A DNA stretch of 64,000 nucleotides from Flagellimonas aurea. GTDB taxonomy: Bacteria > Bacteroidota > Bacteroidia > Flavobacteriales > Flavobacteriaceae. A model generated the notes under the pieces. It was not told the DNA's origin. It did not search any database and saw only the letters and a list, made by a program, of their open reading frames with translations. Where the stretch lies: NCBI RefSeq assembly GCF_017313785.1, contig NZ_JAFLNL010000001.1, positions 372,001-436,000 on the forward strand, read 5' to 3'. Positions 1 to 9,533 of this stretch are shown here, piece by piece. Each line of letters starts with the position of its first letter. Position 1 is the first letter of the stretch. Position numbers and translations under genes: made by a program.

Positions 1-798
1 TTTAGGCACCAAGCATTCGTCAACCTTCACAATTCCTACCACTTAGTCGTTCAAATGTTCTTTGAAATCAACGATAGTGGCCAGATAATAAAAACGAACT
101 ATAAAGTGGAAGAATTGCTAGGATATGATAAAACGGCCTTGCTTGATACTCCATTCATTAATCTATTGACCAATGATTCCCGAAAAGGATGGAAAAAATT
201 ATTGAAGGAATTGAACCGTTCCTCTATTTCGGAAATGACCGTAAACCTGACCTTTATGGAACAATCGGGGTTGGAGCTACCTGCTCATTGCCATATCATT
301 CGTTTTCTGAATAATACAAATAATAAAGAAAGAACCATCATAACCAGTTTTGATATGGTCCAAAATAAAGGAATTAAGGAAAGAAAGATAAAAAAGAAGG
401 TAGAGCTACAACTGCAGGATCATAAACTTCTATCTAAAAAGATGGACAAAGAAGAGCCTCTCCTCAATATGGTCGACTTTGATAACCTAAGAAGGGTAAA
501 GGATTATATTCTGGACAATTTGGACGAACCCTTGCCATCAATAAAAACCCTTGCCCAATTATGCTGGACCAACGAATACAAATTCAAGAGGGGGTTCAAG
601 GAATTATATGCTATGACTCCCTTTCAATATCAAAAAAATGAGCGACTCAGAAGAGCCCATGTTTTGATAGAACACTCCAATAAGACCATCGGTTCCATCG
701 CAAAAATGGTAGGATTTAAAAAGGGTAACCATTTAGCCCGAGAGTTCAAAAAAAAGTATGGATATAGTCCCACAGCATTGAGAAAATCGTCAAAATAA
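1..798 (+). CDS. PAS-domain AraC-family regulator (5' partial)
   Basis: Transcriptional regulator with an N-terminal PAS-like sensor and a C-terminal AraC double helix-turn-helix. The frame is open from base 1, giving 18 codons before the first ATG at 55, and those residues continue the PAS fold, so the true start probably lies outside the window. The PAS part (first ~100 residues after the ATG) shows the typical GYDKTALLDTPF stretch. A lysine-rich linker (~105-145) follows, then AraC helices (~150-247) including SIKTLAQLCWTNEYKFKRGF and TIGSIAKMVGFKKGNHLARE. The next gene starts 76 bp downstream on the same strand, so it may regulate the MauE/secreted-peptide cluster; this is inference from position. 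The ligand is unknown. Confidence 0.85.
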   Translation, partial: FRHQAFVNLHNSYHLVVQMFFEINDSGQIIKTNYKVEELLGYDKTALLDTPFINLLTNDSRKGWKKLLKELNRSSISEMTVNLTFMEQSGLELPAHCHIIRFLNNTNNKERTIITSFDMVQNKGIKERKIKKKVELQLQDHKLLSKKMDKEEPLLNMVDFDNLRRVKDYILDNLDEPLPSIKTLAQLCWTNEYKFKRGFKELYAMTPFQYQKNERLRRAHVLIEHSNKTIGSIAKMVGFKKGNHLAREFKKKYGYSPTALRKSSK

Positions 799-850
799 TC
801 CTTCTCAGAGCCAAAATAATCCCTTAGGGATCCATCACACTCCTTAATTT

Positions 851-879
851 TACATTGTAAATCAGATAGTTACAATGTA
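851..879 (+). promoter_or_regulatory. Perfect 10-bp inverted repeat enclosing a start codon
   Basis: TACATTGTAA (851-860) and its exact reverse complement TTACAATGTA (870-879) are separated by 9 nt. The ATG of the MauE-like gene (875-877) lies inside the right arm. In DNA this could be an operator for a dimeric regulator, perhaps the AraC protein just upstream. In RNA it would form a hairpin that sequesters the start codon. Which is true cannot be told from sequence. Confidence 0.6.
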
Positions 880-1327
880 CAGTGTAAAAAACATAAAAGC
901 TAAGGGGGTCATCGTAGAGCTGATATGCTTCCTATATGTTTTGCTTTTTGTCTATGCGGCCACAAGCAAACTGATGGACTTTGAACAGTTCAGGGTACAA
1001 TTGGGGCAATCTCCAATATTGACAGCATACGCAAATTGGGTGGCATGGCTTGTTCCACTTGCTGAATATATGCTGGCCATACTATTATCAATGAAATCCA
1101 CCCGATATAAGGCTCTTTTTATGACATTGGGCCTGATGACCATGTTCACAACCTATATCATATTGGTGCTGAACTTCAGTGACTACATCCCTTGCTCCTG
1201 TGGGGGAGTTCTGGAAGATTTAGGATGGACGGAGCACATTGTATTTAATCTGTTCTTTTGGGTGCTTTCCATTATTGCCATCCTACAATTGACAAACTAT
1301 TCAACCCGTAAACCAATCTCAATATGA
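875..1327 (+). CDS. MauE/DoxX-like redox-associated membrane protein
   Basis: 150-residue integral membrane protein with about four transmembrane helices (~12-30, 52-72, 79-99, 121-140). Between helices 3 and 4 is a PCSCGG motif (106-111), a pair of cysteines typical of MauE/DoxX-like proteins thought to take part in disulfide or electron transfer at the membrane. The ATG at 875 is the only ATG before the first helix, and an in-frame stop lies upstream at 845. The stop codon overlaps the start of the next gene (ATGATG at 1324), so the two are translationally coupled. The neighbourhood, with a secreted four-cysteine peptide 1.2 kb downstream, suggests a thiol-related job, but no substrate can be named. 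Confidence 0.75.
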   Translation: MYSVKNIKAKGVIVELICFLYVLLFVYAATSKLMDFEQFRVQLGQSPILTAYANWVAWLVPLAEYMLAILLSMKSTRYKALFMTLGLMTMFTTYIILVLNFSDYIPCSCGGVLEDLGWTEHIVFNLFFWVLSIIAILQLTNYSTRKPISI

Positions 1328-2424
1328 TGTTGAACAATGTTTACATAAAACTACTGGGAACCATTGTAATGAGCATCGGCCTTATGGTAATCCTGTTCCT
1401 TTCTTCAGAAGAACAGGTGCACCGCAACAATGCTTTCATTCGAAGATTCCCTCCACATCCTGTCATCAAGGAATATGACATAGACCTAGGGTTCAATTCC
1501 TATTATGTCGCAGGTCTTGGGAAAGATATGGTATACCTTGGTAATTCCACAGCCCCCCTCCACCTCTTGAAAATCAATCTGGCCACAAGGGATACGGCAC
1601 ATGTTAAATTAAAATTGTCGAATACGGACCTTCCTTTTAAAAACGTCCATGTTCAAGTACAACCGCCTTTTTTCTTTGTGTTGGACGGTTCGATTCCTTA
1701 TATATTCCGTGGTTCGACCAACAACTGGGTGGCTGGGCCCTGGATGCGTAACGAAGCATATTTTACGAAATCCTTGGTTCTCGACAGTAACAGGATTTAC
1801 ATAAAAACCATGCAAAACGATACAAGAACGGTCACATTGGGCCTCCTTGAAAAAAGGGATCATTTCTCTGTTGAGCTGCATCCTGAGATTCTACAAAGAC
1901 AGATTGATGGAGTTTTCGATGTCGATGGCATCATGCTAACGACCCCTGATAAAACCAGATTGGGATATGTTTACTTCTATCGTAACCAGTTCATGACCAT
2001 GGATTCTCGGTTAAAAACCTTGAAACGACAACAGACGATTGACACCGTCAAAAAAGCCCGAATTGAGATTGCCCAACTCGATCGATCCAAAACATCCAAA
2101 ATGAAATCGCCACCCCTCGTGGTCAATACCAAGGCGACCATGTACAAAAACTTTATGTTCATAGCATCGGATAGACTCGGTAAAAATGAGAATCGGGAAA
2201 TTCTAAAGGTCGCTTCCATCATCGATGTTTATAACTGGAGTGATGCTACCTATAGATATAGCTTCTACCTCTATCATATGGGAAAGGAAAAGGTCCATGG
2301 GTTCAGTGTAAATGATGGCCGTCTAGTGGCCTTGATTGACAATGCACTCTCTGTCTACAATTTTAGGGAAGGGTTTGTGGACCACACTCCCTATGGGGAA
2401 CAAGAAAATATTACTGGCCAGTAA
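1324..2424 (+). CDS. Exported/membrane-anchored protein of unknown function
   Basis: 366 residues with one N-terminal hydrophobic segment (~9-27) that should act as signal anchor or signal peptide, then a large extracytoplasmic domain. The domain has recurring strand-turn segments (for example DMVYLGNSTAPLHLLKINL, FFFVLDGSIPYIFRG, VDGIMLTTPDKTRLGYVYFY, NDGRLVALIDNALSVYNF) that resemble the blades of a beta-propeller; this is inference from periodicity, not a family match. It begins inside the stop codon of the MauE-like gene and precedes a secreted cysteine peptide, so the three probably form one transcript. The start could be either of the two adjacent ATGs at 1324 and 1327. I do not recognise a named family. 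Confidence 0.6.
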   Translation: MMLNNVYIKLLGTIVMSIGLMVILFLSSEEQVHRNNAFIRRFPPHPVIKEYDIDLGFNSYYVAGLGKDMVYLGNSTAPLHLLKINLATRDTAHVKLKLSNTDLPFKNVHVQVQPPFFFVLDGSIPYIFRGSTNNWVAGPWMRNEAYFTKSLVLDSNRIYIKTMQNDTRTVTLGLLEKRDHFSVELHPEILQRQIDGVFDVDGIMLTTPDKTRLGYVYFYRNQFMTMDSRLKTLKRQQTIDTVKKARIEIAQLDRSKTSKMKSPPLVVNTKATMYKNFMFIASDRLGKNENREILKVASIIDVYNWSDATYRYSFYLYHMGKEKVHGFSVNDGRLVALIDNALSVYNFREGFVDHTPYGEQENITGQ

Positions 2425-2488
2425 CGGGAATGCGATCGAAAACCCGTAAAAGAGAGTAGATCATAGTATTAATTTAAATGTTATCATT

Positions 2489-2740
2489 ATGAAGTTTAGT
2501 AAAACAAAATTTCTGATTCCAGGGTTGGCTGTAGTACTTGCTGTCGCAGCCAGCGCCTTTACGACAAACGATACAGTAGATGAATCTTTTGTCCAAAATT
2601 ACATCAATAGCCCGGCCCCATGCCAGGAAGTTGAAGATAGCTGTACCCTGCAAGGTACACAGGAATGTACCTATGAAACCGGTGAATATATATTCGCCAA
2701 AAATGGTACTGTTTGTGACACGCCACTGTACAGGCAATAG
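2489..2740 (+). CDS. Small secreted four-cysteine protein, DUF6520-like
   Basis: 83 residues. The N-terminal signal peptide (KTKFLIPGLAVVLAVAASA) has a likely cleavage after residue 23 (ASA). The mature part is acidic, about 60 residues, with cysteines at 45, 52, 60 and 76, enough for two disulfides. It resembles the short secreted Bacteroidota proteins grouped as DUF6520, which often sit beside MauE-like genes; that placement is from memory. It is the last gene before a strong terminator at 2764-2793. No function is established for this family to my knowledge. Confidence 0.65.
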   Translation: MKFSKTKFLIPGLAVVLAVAASAFTTNDTVDESFVQNYINSPAPCQEVEDSCTLQGTQECTYETGEYIFAKNGTVCDTPLYRQ

Positions 2741-2763
2741 TTTGTTTTCATAGTTAGAATGGG

Positions 2764-2793
2764 AAAAGGAGCCGATAATGGCTCCTTTTCTTT
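2764..2793 (+). terminator. Rho-independent terminator
   Basis: Perfect 10-bp stem AAAAGGAGCC / GGCTCCTTTT (2764-2773 and 2780-2789) with a 6-nt loop, A-rich before and T-rich after. It sits between the DUF6520-like gene and the converging metalloprotease gene, so it can work in both directions. Confidence 0.85.
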
Positions 2794-2808
2794 GACTAAT
2801 TCAAAAAT

Positions 2809-5109
2809 CTAGGGGAACGCTTGCTCCATTATCAGGAGACAATGTCTTAAATGACCTGCATTGCGGGAAAATGAATCACTTTCCAGGGAAAGTTCCAAAT
2901 CAGTTTTCAACGTGGTATACGCTTTCATAAAAAGTCCCTTGGCCTGTTCAGAATATCCAAAGTTGCCCAGTTTGTCCGAGTGGCCCATCCCTTCCCCGAT
3001 TACCTTGACCAATAAGGCTATAAATCCTTTTTGTAGCTCCTGACGTCGACGGTCGTTGATACCTTTTGTTTGGAAAAGCGTTGTTTGAAAACCTATTAAA
3101 ACCTGTTCGGTCAAATCCCTAAAACCCAGGGCTTCCTCCATCCACTCCAATCGTTTCATTCGGTGCGGTCCGAACAGTTTCAGTACAAGCTTTTGTTGGT
3201 AATCCATCAATTCATCTGGATGAGTGGAAAACCGATTACCAATAAGGAAATTGGGATGTGTCAACCAATGTGGTGGGTTAATCACATGTTCTATAAAAAA
3301 AGACAATGCTTGCTCTTGGTCCTCCCTATCAATGGGGTTGTACACTCTCCCTTGTTGTCCAAGGGACCTGTACTGAATCGAATAACCGCCAACCAAGCTC
3401 AAAACATGTTGCATCTCCCCATACCATAGTTCCAATGTCGCTGTAAACCTTCTTTCCAGAACTGACCTGTCCATTTTTCCACTGCGGTACATTTCATCCA
3501 GTATTTTCATCACTCGTTCCATATTCTTCAGGCCCAAACGCGTACTTTCAATAGGATCGTCATTGTCCATCACATTATTTAGGGTCCCTGGTCCGACCCT
3601 TTCATATTGATTGAGATTATATCGGTACCAGGGTACACTGTCCTGTTGCCGTACCAAGTGTTCCAGTATGGGAAGTTCATCGCTCGACCGCCGAACATTT
3701 TGAATTTCCCGGTATCCCCATTGAATGTGGTATTGATCCATGGGACCTACTTTTTGGATAAGCAATGAAGGGGGGATTCTATCCTCGGGCTGGACCACAT
3801 AATTGTGGCGTGCATAACCCATAATACTCGGGGTATGTCCCATGGTCTTGAGCCAATCCCTATCCCTTGTTTTTTCAATAGGATAGGCGTACTCTCCAAA
3901 ATTGGCATCCTTGATACCAAAGGCATGACCGGCTTCATGAGCGGTGATATATTGTAATAGTTCCCCCTTAAGGCTATCTGGTACCAGGTATTGTCGGGCC
4001 CTGGGGTCCAAAGGCGCACAACGGATGAAATACTGATCCACCAAATAGGCAAAAGTGCCTGCCAGAATAATATCGGCTTTGAGAATCTCTCCTGTCCGAA
4101 AATCCGTGATTTGGTGTACGGTGGAGCTGGATCGCCGCTCCTTTCGTACGCCTTCATCCATATTCCATCGTATCATCGATCGAGCCATAGCATTATCAGG
4201 AATGAGGGTATCCTTTGAACCTAGCTCCTTAATAACCAAAGCATTCTTGAAACCAGCGGCTTCAAAGGCCGGCTCCCATTCCAATATACCAGCACGTATA
4301 TAGGGTTTCCATTTTTCGGGGATGGCCCTATCCAAATAGAAGACAATGGGTCTTTCAGGCTCACTCAACTTTTGGGTTTTGTCTTTCTTTTCCAAACGCC
4401 AACGCATGATACTCGCTACTGCAGGCTTTGGATTATGGTTCAGGACATCCGTTATGTATTCACCAAAAAAGCCCATACGATGGTCAAACAATCTGGGCTT
4501 CATGGGCTCGGGCAACAAATAAAAACTGAAATCCGCCACTGTGCTGATGCGCTTACCATTTTTTAGTATTGTTCTTTTTGTACTGATGACCACTTCCTTG
4601 TCCAAATTATACACTCCATCAACATAGGATCGTTGTCTATCCACTGATTCTTGACCGTTGCCCTGCCACGAAATCGAGGCCAGAAGGACAAAATCGGTCA
4701 AATCCACTTGTAGGTAGCCCTTTTGGCGTATACTGGATTCTATCGGAAACCGTCCCAAAATTGGGGTTGTTCCATTCGCTCCTTGTGGAATCAGCACCCC
4801 GGCAAGGGAATATACTGGAGGAGCCTCCAATACTAGGTAGTCAGCTTTCTTGGACCATCTGACCTGGTATTGGTCCGATGCCCCATGCTTGACTAATAGC
4901 ATCGGTTTTCCCAGTGTGTTTTCGTCCAAGGTCATTATAAGTCGCTCTCCTTCTAAATGTCCCCTTAGTTTGGAATCGGTCTGCCCCATGATGGGACAGA
5001 CCACTAGCCAAACAATCACAGAAAACAAAACATTCCTGTTATATATTACAAGTACCTGTTTTACCTTGTTAAACAACAATCCGTTTGTATTTCTATCAAT
5101 ATCCTTCAT
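2809..5109 (-). CDS. Zinc-dependent metalloprotease (DUF5117/DUF4953-like)
   Basis: 766-residue exported protease. The N-terminal hydrophobic segment (~27-42, ending near PIMGQ) is a signal peptide preceded by an unusually long polar stretch, so the true start may be a little downstream. The zinc site is the extended HEAGHAFGIKD motif at about residues 389-399 (HExxHxxGxxH/D class, metzincin-like), followed ~35 residues later by SIMGYARHNY, the expected Met-turn region. The family, common in Bacteroidota, typically lies beside SusC/SusD genes. The start overlaps the end of the SusD gene by 14 nt, so it is the third gene of a SusC-SusD-protease operon. I infer digestion of proteins or peptides at the cell surface or in the periplasm for import by the SusCD pair. 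Confidence 0.85.
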   Translation of the reverse strand: MKDIDRNTNGLLFNKVKQVLVIYNRNVLFSVIVWLVVCPIMGQTDSKLRGHLEGERLIMTLDENTLGKPMLLVKHGASDQYQVRWSKKADYLVLEAPPVYSLAGVLIPQGANGTTPILGRFPIESSIRQKGYLQVDLTDFVLLASISWQGNGQESVDRQRSYVDGVYNLDKEVVISTKRTILKNGKRISTVADFSFYLLPEPMKPRLFDHRMGFFGEYITDVLNHNPKPAVASIMRWRLEKKDKTQKLSEPERPIVFYLDRAIPEKWKPYIRAGILEWEPAFEAAGFKNALVIKELGSKDTLIPDNAMARSMIRWNMDEGVRKERRSSSTVHQITDFRTGEILKADIILAGTFAYLVDQYFIRCAPLDPRARQYLVPDSLKGELLQYITAHEAGHAFGIKDANFGEYAYPIEKTRDRDWLKTMGHTPSIMGYARHNYVVQPEDRIPPSLLIQKVGPMDQYHIQWGYREIQNVRRSSDELPILEHLVRQQDSVPWYRYNLNQYERVGPGTLNNVMDNDDPIESTRLGLKNMERVMKILDEMYRSGKMDRSVLERRFTATLELWYGEMQHVLSLVGGYSIQYRSLGQQGRVYNPIDREDQEQALSFFIEHVINPPHWLTHPNFLIGNRFSTHPDELMDYQQKLVLKLFGPHRMKRLEWMEEALGFRDLTEQVLIGFQTTLFQTKGINDRRRQELQKGFIALLVKVIGEGMGHSDKLGNFGYSEQAKGLFMKAYTTLKTDLELSLESDSFSRNAGHLRHCLLIMEQAFP

Positions 5110-6493
5110 TCTGGGGCTCTAGGTTGGGGTTGAGCAATAATTCTGATTCCGGTATGGGCAATAGTGCATCCGTATGCTGCCAATTGGGCTTTATTGGGGC
5201 AAGTGTCCCATCTATTCTTCCTGTTCGCTTTAAGTCGAAAAAACGATGGCCCTGTTCCGTAAAGAGCTCCACCTGTCGTTCCCTCTGAATGGCATCCAAT
5301 AAGCTGGCTCGATCCGTCGATGAGATCATGGAGAGACCTGCCCTTTCCCGTAGCATATTGATATATTCCATGGCCAATTCCATATCCCCTGATTGTACGG
5401 CGGCCTCGGCTGCAATCAAATGGAGTTCTGCCAAACGAAAAAGAATGGAGCACTCCTCCGTGGTGGCCGTATTGGTATTTACTTTGTACTTATAGGGGTA
5501 GTACCATATCTCGGTACCATCCGAAACAGAACCGACCCAATTTGTCGAGCGTGCATCCCCCGCCTCAAAACTGTCCACCAACTGATTGCTCAGGGCGGAA
5601 TAGGGTGGTGGTCCATCGGTAAAAATAAAGGTAAAGGCCTCCTCTGTATTGACCCCATCGATCCCTGAATCCAATTGCCACAACGTTTCCTCACTATCGA
5701 TTAAAAACACTTGTGCTACATCCGCACTCAATTGATACCCTCCATTTTCGACAACCCTTTGTGCTTCCTCCAACGCCCCAGCCCAATTGCCTTGATAAAG
5801 GTAGACCCTGGCCAAAAGTGCTGATGCAACCCAATGGTTCGGACGGAATTTGGTCCCGGAATCCATGGGCATGTTCGATTTGGCCTGTATCAAATCATCA
5901 ATGATCTTTTGATAAACCATAGCAGCTTCCATACGGCCCATGGTACTGTTCACCCTATAGTCCGTACTTTCCACATAGGGGATGTCCCCGAACAGATTGG
6001 TCAAGTAAAAGTGGATGAAGGCCCTTAGAAAATGAGCCTCGCCCAAAAAGCGTTGCTTATCCTCCAATGAAAGGGCCGTAGAGGCACTGACTCCTTCCAA
6101 AATACTATTTGATGCATGGATCAGGGTGTATCCTGAATTCCAAAAGCCCTGTACATAGCCATCCGTGGGAAGCACATTATTTTCTTCATAGACTTCGATG
6201 GATTGGAAACTGGGGTTGTATAGATTAAGCTCGTCCGTATAGTGCCCTAATAAATAGGTCAACCCTGAGGTCGTTCCACTGGTAAAGGCAGAATTTCGCA
6301 ATTCACTGTATATATGTGCAAAGGCAGCATCCACAGTGGAAGCATCTTCAAAAACCACTAAGCCCGTCAATTGATTGTTGGGAGGATCGACTTCGGTAAA
6401 ATCCTCGCAGGAAGTGATTATCATAATCAAAATGCAAAAAGACCACAAAGGTATTTTTCCCATAAATTGAATTGTTCCTATAACTGATTTCAT
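5096..6493 (-). CDS. SusD/RagB-family nutrient-binding lipoprotein
   Basis: 465 residues. The signal peptide ends in a lipobox-like IITSCEDF with Cys29 as the lipidation site. A second in-frame ATG at 6463 (MGKIPLWSF) is an equally good start. The SusD fold is indicated by helical repeats such as AHFLRAFIHFYLTNLFGDIP and the C-terminal IQRERQVELFTEQGHRFFDL segment before LLPIPESELLLNPNLEPQN, a classic SusD ending. It caps the SusC transporter encoded 10 bp upstream. Linkage to a metalloprotease suggests a peptide rather than a glycan ligand (inference). Confidence 0.92.
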   Translation of the reverse strand: MKSVIGTIQFMGKIPLWSFCILIMIITSCEDFTEVDPPNNQLTGLVVFEDASTVDAAFAHIYSELRNSAFTSGTTSGLTYLLGHYTDELNLYNPSFQSIEVYEENNVLPTDGYVQGFWNSGYTLIHASNSILEGVSASTALSLEDKQRFLGEAHFLRAFIHFYLTNLFGDIPYVESTDYRVNSTMGRMEAAMVYQKIIDDLIQAKSNMPMDSGTKFRPNHWVASALLARVYLYQGNWAGALEEAQRVVENGGYQLSADVAQVFLIDSEETLWQLDSGIDGVNTEEAFTFIFTDGPPPYSALSNQLVDSFEAGDARSTNWVGSVSDGTEIWYYPYKYKVNTNTATTEECSILFRLAELHLIAAEAAVQSGDMELAMEYINMLRERAGLSMISSTDRASLLDAIQRERQVELFTEQGHRFFDLKRTGRIDGTLAPIKPNWQHTDALLPIPESELLLNPNLEPQNEGY

Positions 6494-6503
6494 GGTGTTA
6501 TTT

Positions 6504-9500
6504 TTAAAATTTTAATTGGGTTCCTAGACTGATCATTCGTAAGACGGGAGGGCTTGACATGGACTGTGTCTCAGGATCCAACCCCTTATACTTAGTCCAT
6601 GTCCAAAGGTTCTGTCCCCTTAGAAAAAGCTCACAGCCAAACCCATGCTTATCCCTATTGGCCAATTCATAAGAAATGGATAGGGTCTTCAAACGTATAT
6701 AGGAGGCATCCGATACCGAGGCATCACTATTGGAATACAGCGAATGTGCCGTCCTGGCCTCCGAATCCCGTCCGGAGGAAAATCGTTGTATAAAAGATTG
6801 ATCTCCGACCGTTTGCCAACGTTCCAATACCTCAGTGGGTTGATTGGTCATTCCTCCGGGTATACCGGTTGAATACCGGTAATTGTATCCCTCCTGTTGG
6901 GTAAACTGCAGCAGTATGTCCAAATGGAATTTTTTATAGGAAACTTGATTGGCAAATCCACCAAAAAATTTTGGTCCAAGGTCCTTGACCACTTGCCTGT
7001 CATCAGGGGATGAAATTATACCATCTCCATTGAAGTCCTCAAACTGATAGAGTCCTGTCTCAGGGTCGACACCATTGAACTGATACAACTTTACAATGTT
7101 CAACGGTTCACCGATCACCAATTGATTCGCATAGGTCGAACCTTCCAAATCGGGAAAGGACACCAACTTGTTCTTGGGAATTGTAATGTTCAGTGAAGTG
7201 GACCAGCGTAGATTTTTGCTATCAAGGTTCACTGTGTTGAGCAGCAATTCCCAGCCCGTATTTTCCACGGTGGCATCCAAGTTCCCTTGTATGGACCCAA
7301 AACCAGTGGTTCCGGGCAAGGGGATTCCCACCAATTGATTGGAAGAACGGTTCTTATAATAGTTGCCGCCGAAAACAATGCGGTCATTGTAGAAACCAAG
7401 ATCTAAGCCAATTTCAAACTTCCTGTTGGACTCCCACCCAAAATCGGGATTGAACAGTCGTGTCGGATACAGTCCCACCATATTCTGATACTGTGTACTA
7501 CCATAGGAGTAGGTGTCCAAATATTGATAGTTCCCGATTTGGTCGTTCCCTGAAGTCCCATAACTTGCCCTTATCTTTCCAAGGCTCAACTGGGGCAATG
7601 TTTCGGATATAAACCCTTCCTCGGAGAATACCCATGCCGCTCCCAGTGCACCAAAATTTGCAAATCTTTTGTTCGGCCCAAATCGACTGGAGCCGTCCCT
7701 TCTGCCCGTAGCGTTCAAGATATACTTTCCCTGATGGTTGATGTTTACCCTGCCGAACAATGCGTTGTATCTGTAGACCTCTTCCACATCCTGTAACGGG
7801 ATGATAGTTGAGGCGGCGGCCAGGTTTTCTATCAGGCTGTTACTGGTAAAGCCTTGTCCATTCTGCGACAAGCGATTATCCGTTTGCTCTTGAAAGGTCA
7901 GCCCTGCCAATACTTCCAATCGGGTATTTCCAAAGTCATGGCTAAAATGCAATTGGGGCTCCACGATCCAGGAAGTGCGTTGGGATACATTGTGAATGGC
8001 ACTGGAATATTCCGGACCTACCCCATATGCCGGATCATATATGGTGGAAGGAATCGTCTTCAACTCCTTGACATGGCTTTCCGTATAGCCCAGATTGGTG
8101 GTCAAGATCAAATCATCAAAAAGGCTATACTTAAGGTTCATATTACTGATAAGGTTGGTCGAATTGGACTCATAGAATCCTTCCAAATGACGTAGGGGAT
8201 TGCTCCAAGTTGAATCCGCCCAATTGAGCGACCCGTCCTCATTGACCAGTTCAGGGGCATTGGGGGCAAGGCCGGTTGCCGTTAAGACCAGCCCTGTTGC
8301 CGGGAGATTGTTCGTGTTGGAGGTATATCCCGTGGAGAGTTGAAGGGAGAGCCTATCATTTTTTGAGGTATGGTTGAGATTGGCCAAAACGGAAACCTTG
8401 TCGTTGGCATAGCCCCCATAGTAGACATTGCTTTGTCTATGATAGTTTCCACTGACCAAAAACCGTGTCCGCTCACTTCCCCCCGACACAGAACCTTGTA
8501 CATTGGTCAGATAGGAGGTTTGACCGAACAATGCTTTTTGCCAATCGGTATACCTGTTTTCATCCCAAGTGCCATTGATATCATAGACGTTGGAGGGCAG
8601 CGGTTCGATACCATCATTGGCATAGGCCTCCCTACGCATGGCCAGATAGTCTGGTGTGTGCAACAGGTCCAAGGTATTGGAAACACTTCCCATTCCTGTC
8701 AATATATTGAGTTCAAAGACGGTTTTGCCTGCCTTTCCCTTTTTAGTGGTTATCAGCACCACACCATTGGCGCCCCGGGAACCATATATAGCAGTGGCAT
8801 CGGCATCCTTTAATATCTCGATGCTTTCAATATCGGAAGGGTTCAGGTTGTTCAATGGACTGATGGCCCCTCCGGTAATAACGCTGGAGGAAGACTGTTG
8901 TTCCCCTAAGCTTGATGAGGAAAAGGGAACCCCATCAACGATATAAAGGGGTTCATTGCCATCGGAACGGATACTGTTCCTTCCTCTTATCCGAATATCG
9001 AATTTCGATCCCGTGACCCCAGAGGTCTGGACAATTTCAACTCCGGCAGCCCTTCCTTGAAGTCCTGCCAATGGGTTGGAAATGGGCTGTTTTTCAAGCT
9101 CGACGGATTGCACCTTGATGATGCTCCCGGTTCGTTCCCGTTCGGAGACCGTGTAATAGCCCGCATTGAGGACTACTTCACCCAACTGGGTCACTTCCTC
9201 CTCCAAGGCAACAAGAATTTCTTCCCTACCCGATATGGGAACGGTAAGGGTCTCGAAACCGACTATGGAAAAAATCAGCACATCATCAGGGCCTGCATTA
9301 ATGGTAAAGGACCCGTCCAAATTGGAAATGGCCCCAATATTCTTGGATTCCACCACAAGGTTCACCCCGGCCAGGGGAATCCCCGAAGTATCGGTGACGG
9401 TACCGAAAACGGTGGCCTGTGGCGGTTCCAAGACTGTGCCCGCCTGCATATATAAGGCACAAAAGGGCATTAAAAAGATATAAAGGAGCATGAGTAGGGA

Positions 9501-9533
9501 GACCCTTCGCATACATATTGATAATTGTTTCAT
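6504..9533 (-). CDS. SusC/RagA-family TonB-linked outer-membrane transporter
   Basis: 1009 residues. Domains in order: signal peptide (~10-32), carboxypeptidase-D regulatory-like beta-sandwich (~40-115, GTVTDTSGIPLAGVNLVV), a TonB-box-like stretch (GEVVLNAGYYTVS, ~118-130), plug domain (~135-260, with LYIVDGVPF and SIEILKDADATAIYGSRGAN), then a 22-strand barrel ending in RMISLGTQLKF. It forms the energised pore of the SusCD pair with the next gene and is the first gene of the three-gene operon. Some 860 bp of non-coding DNA lie upstream. Confidence 0.95.
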   Translation of the reverse strand: MKQLSICMRRVSLLMLLYIFLMPFCALYMQAGTVLEPPQATVFGTVTDTSGIPLAGVNLVVESKNIGAISNLDGSFTINAGPDDVLIFSIVGFETLTVPISGREEILVALEEEVTQLGEVVLNAGYYTVSERERTGSIIKVQSVELEKQPISNPLAGLQGRAAGVEIVQTSGVTGSKFDIRIRGRNSIRSDGNEPLYIVDGVPFSSSSLGEQQSSSSVITGGAISPLNNLNPSDIESIEILKDADATAIYGSRGANGVVLITTKKGKAGKTVFELNILTGMGSVSNTLDLLHTPDYLAMRREAYANDGIEPLPSNVYDINGTWDENRYTDWQKALFGQTSYLTNVQGSVSGGSERTRFLVSGNYHRQSNVYYGGYANDKVSVLANLNHTSKNDRLSLQLSTGYTSNTNNLPATGLVLTATGLAPNAPELVNEDGSLNWADSTWSNPLRHLEGFYESNSTNLISNMNLKYSLFDDLILTTNLGYTESHVKELKTIPSTIYDPAYGVGPEYSSAIHNVSQRTSWIVEPQLHFSHDFGNTRLEVLAGLTFQEQTDNRLSQNGQGFTSNSLIENLAAASTIIPLQDVEEVYRYNALFGRVNINHQGKYILNATGRRDGSSRFGPNKRFANFGALGAAWVFSEEGFISETLPQLSLGKIRASYGTSGNDQIGNYQYLDTYSYGSTQYQNMVGLYPTRLFNPDFGWESNRKFEIGLDLGFYNDRIVFGGNYYKNRSSNQLVGIPLPGTTGFGSIQGNLDATVENTGWELLLNTVNLDSKNLRWSTSLNITIPKNKLVSFPDLEGSTYANQLVIGEPLNIVKLYQFNGVDPETGLYQFEDFNGDGIISSPDDRQVVKDLGPKFFGGFANQVSYKKFHLDILLQFTQQEGYNYRYSTGIPGGMTNQPTEVLERWQTVGDQSFIQRFSSGRDSEARTAHSLYSNSDASVSDASYIRLKTLSISYELANRDKHGFGCELFLRGQNLWTWTKYKGLDPETQSMSSPPVLRMISLGTQLKF

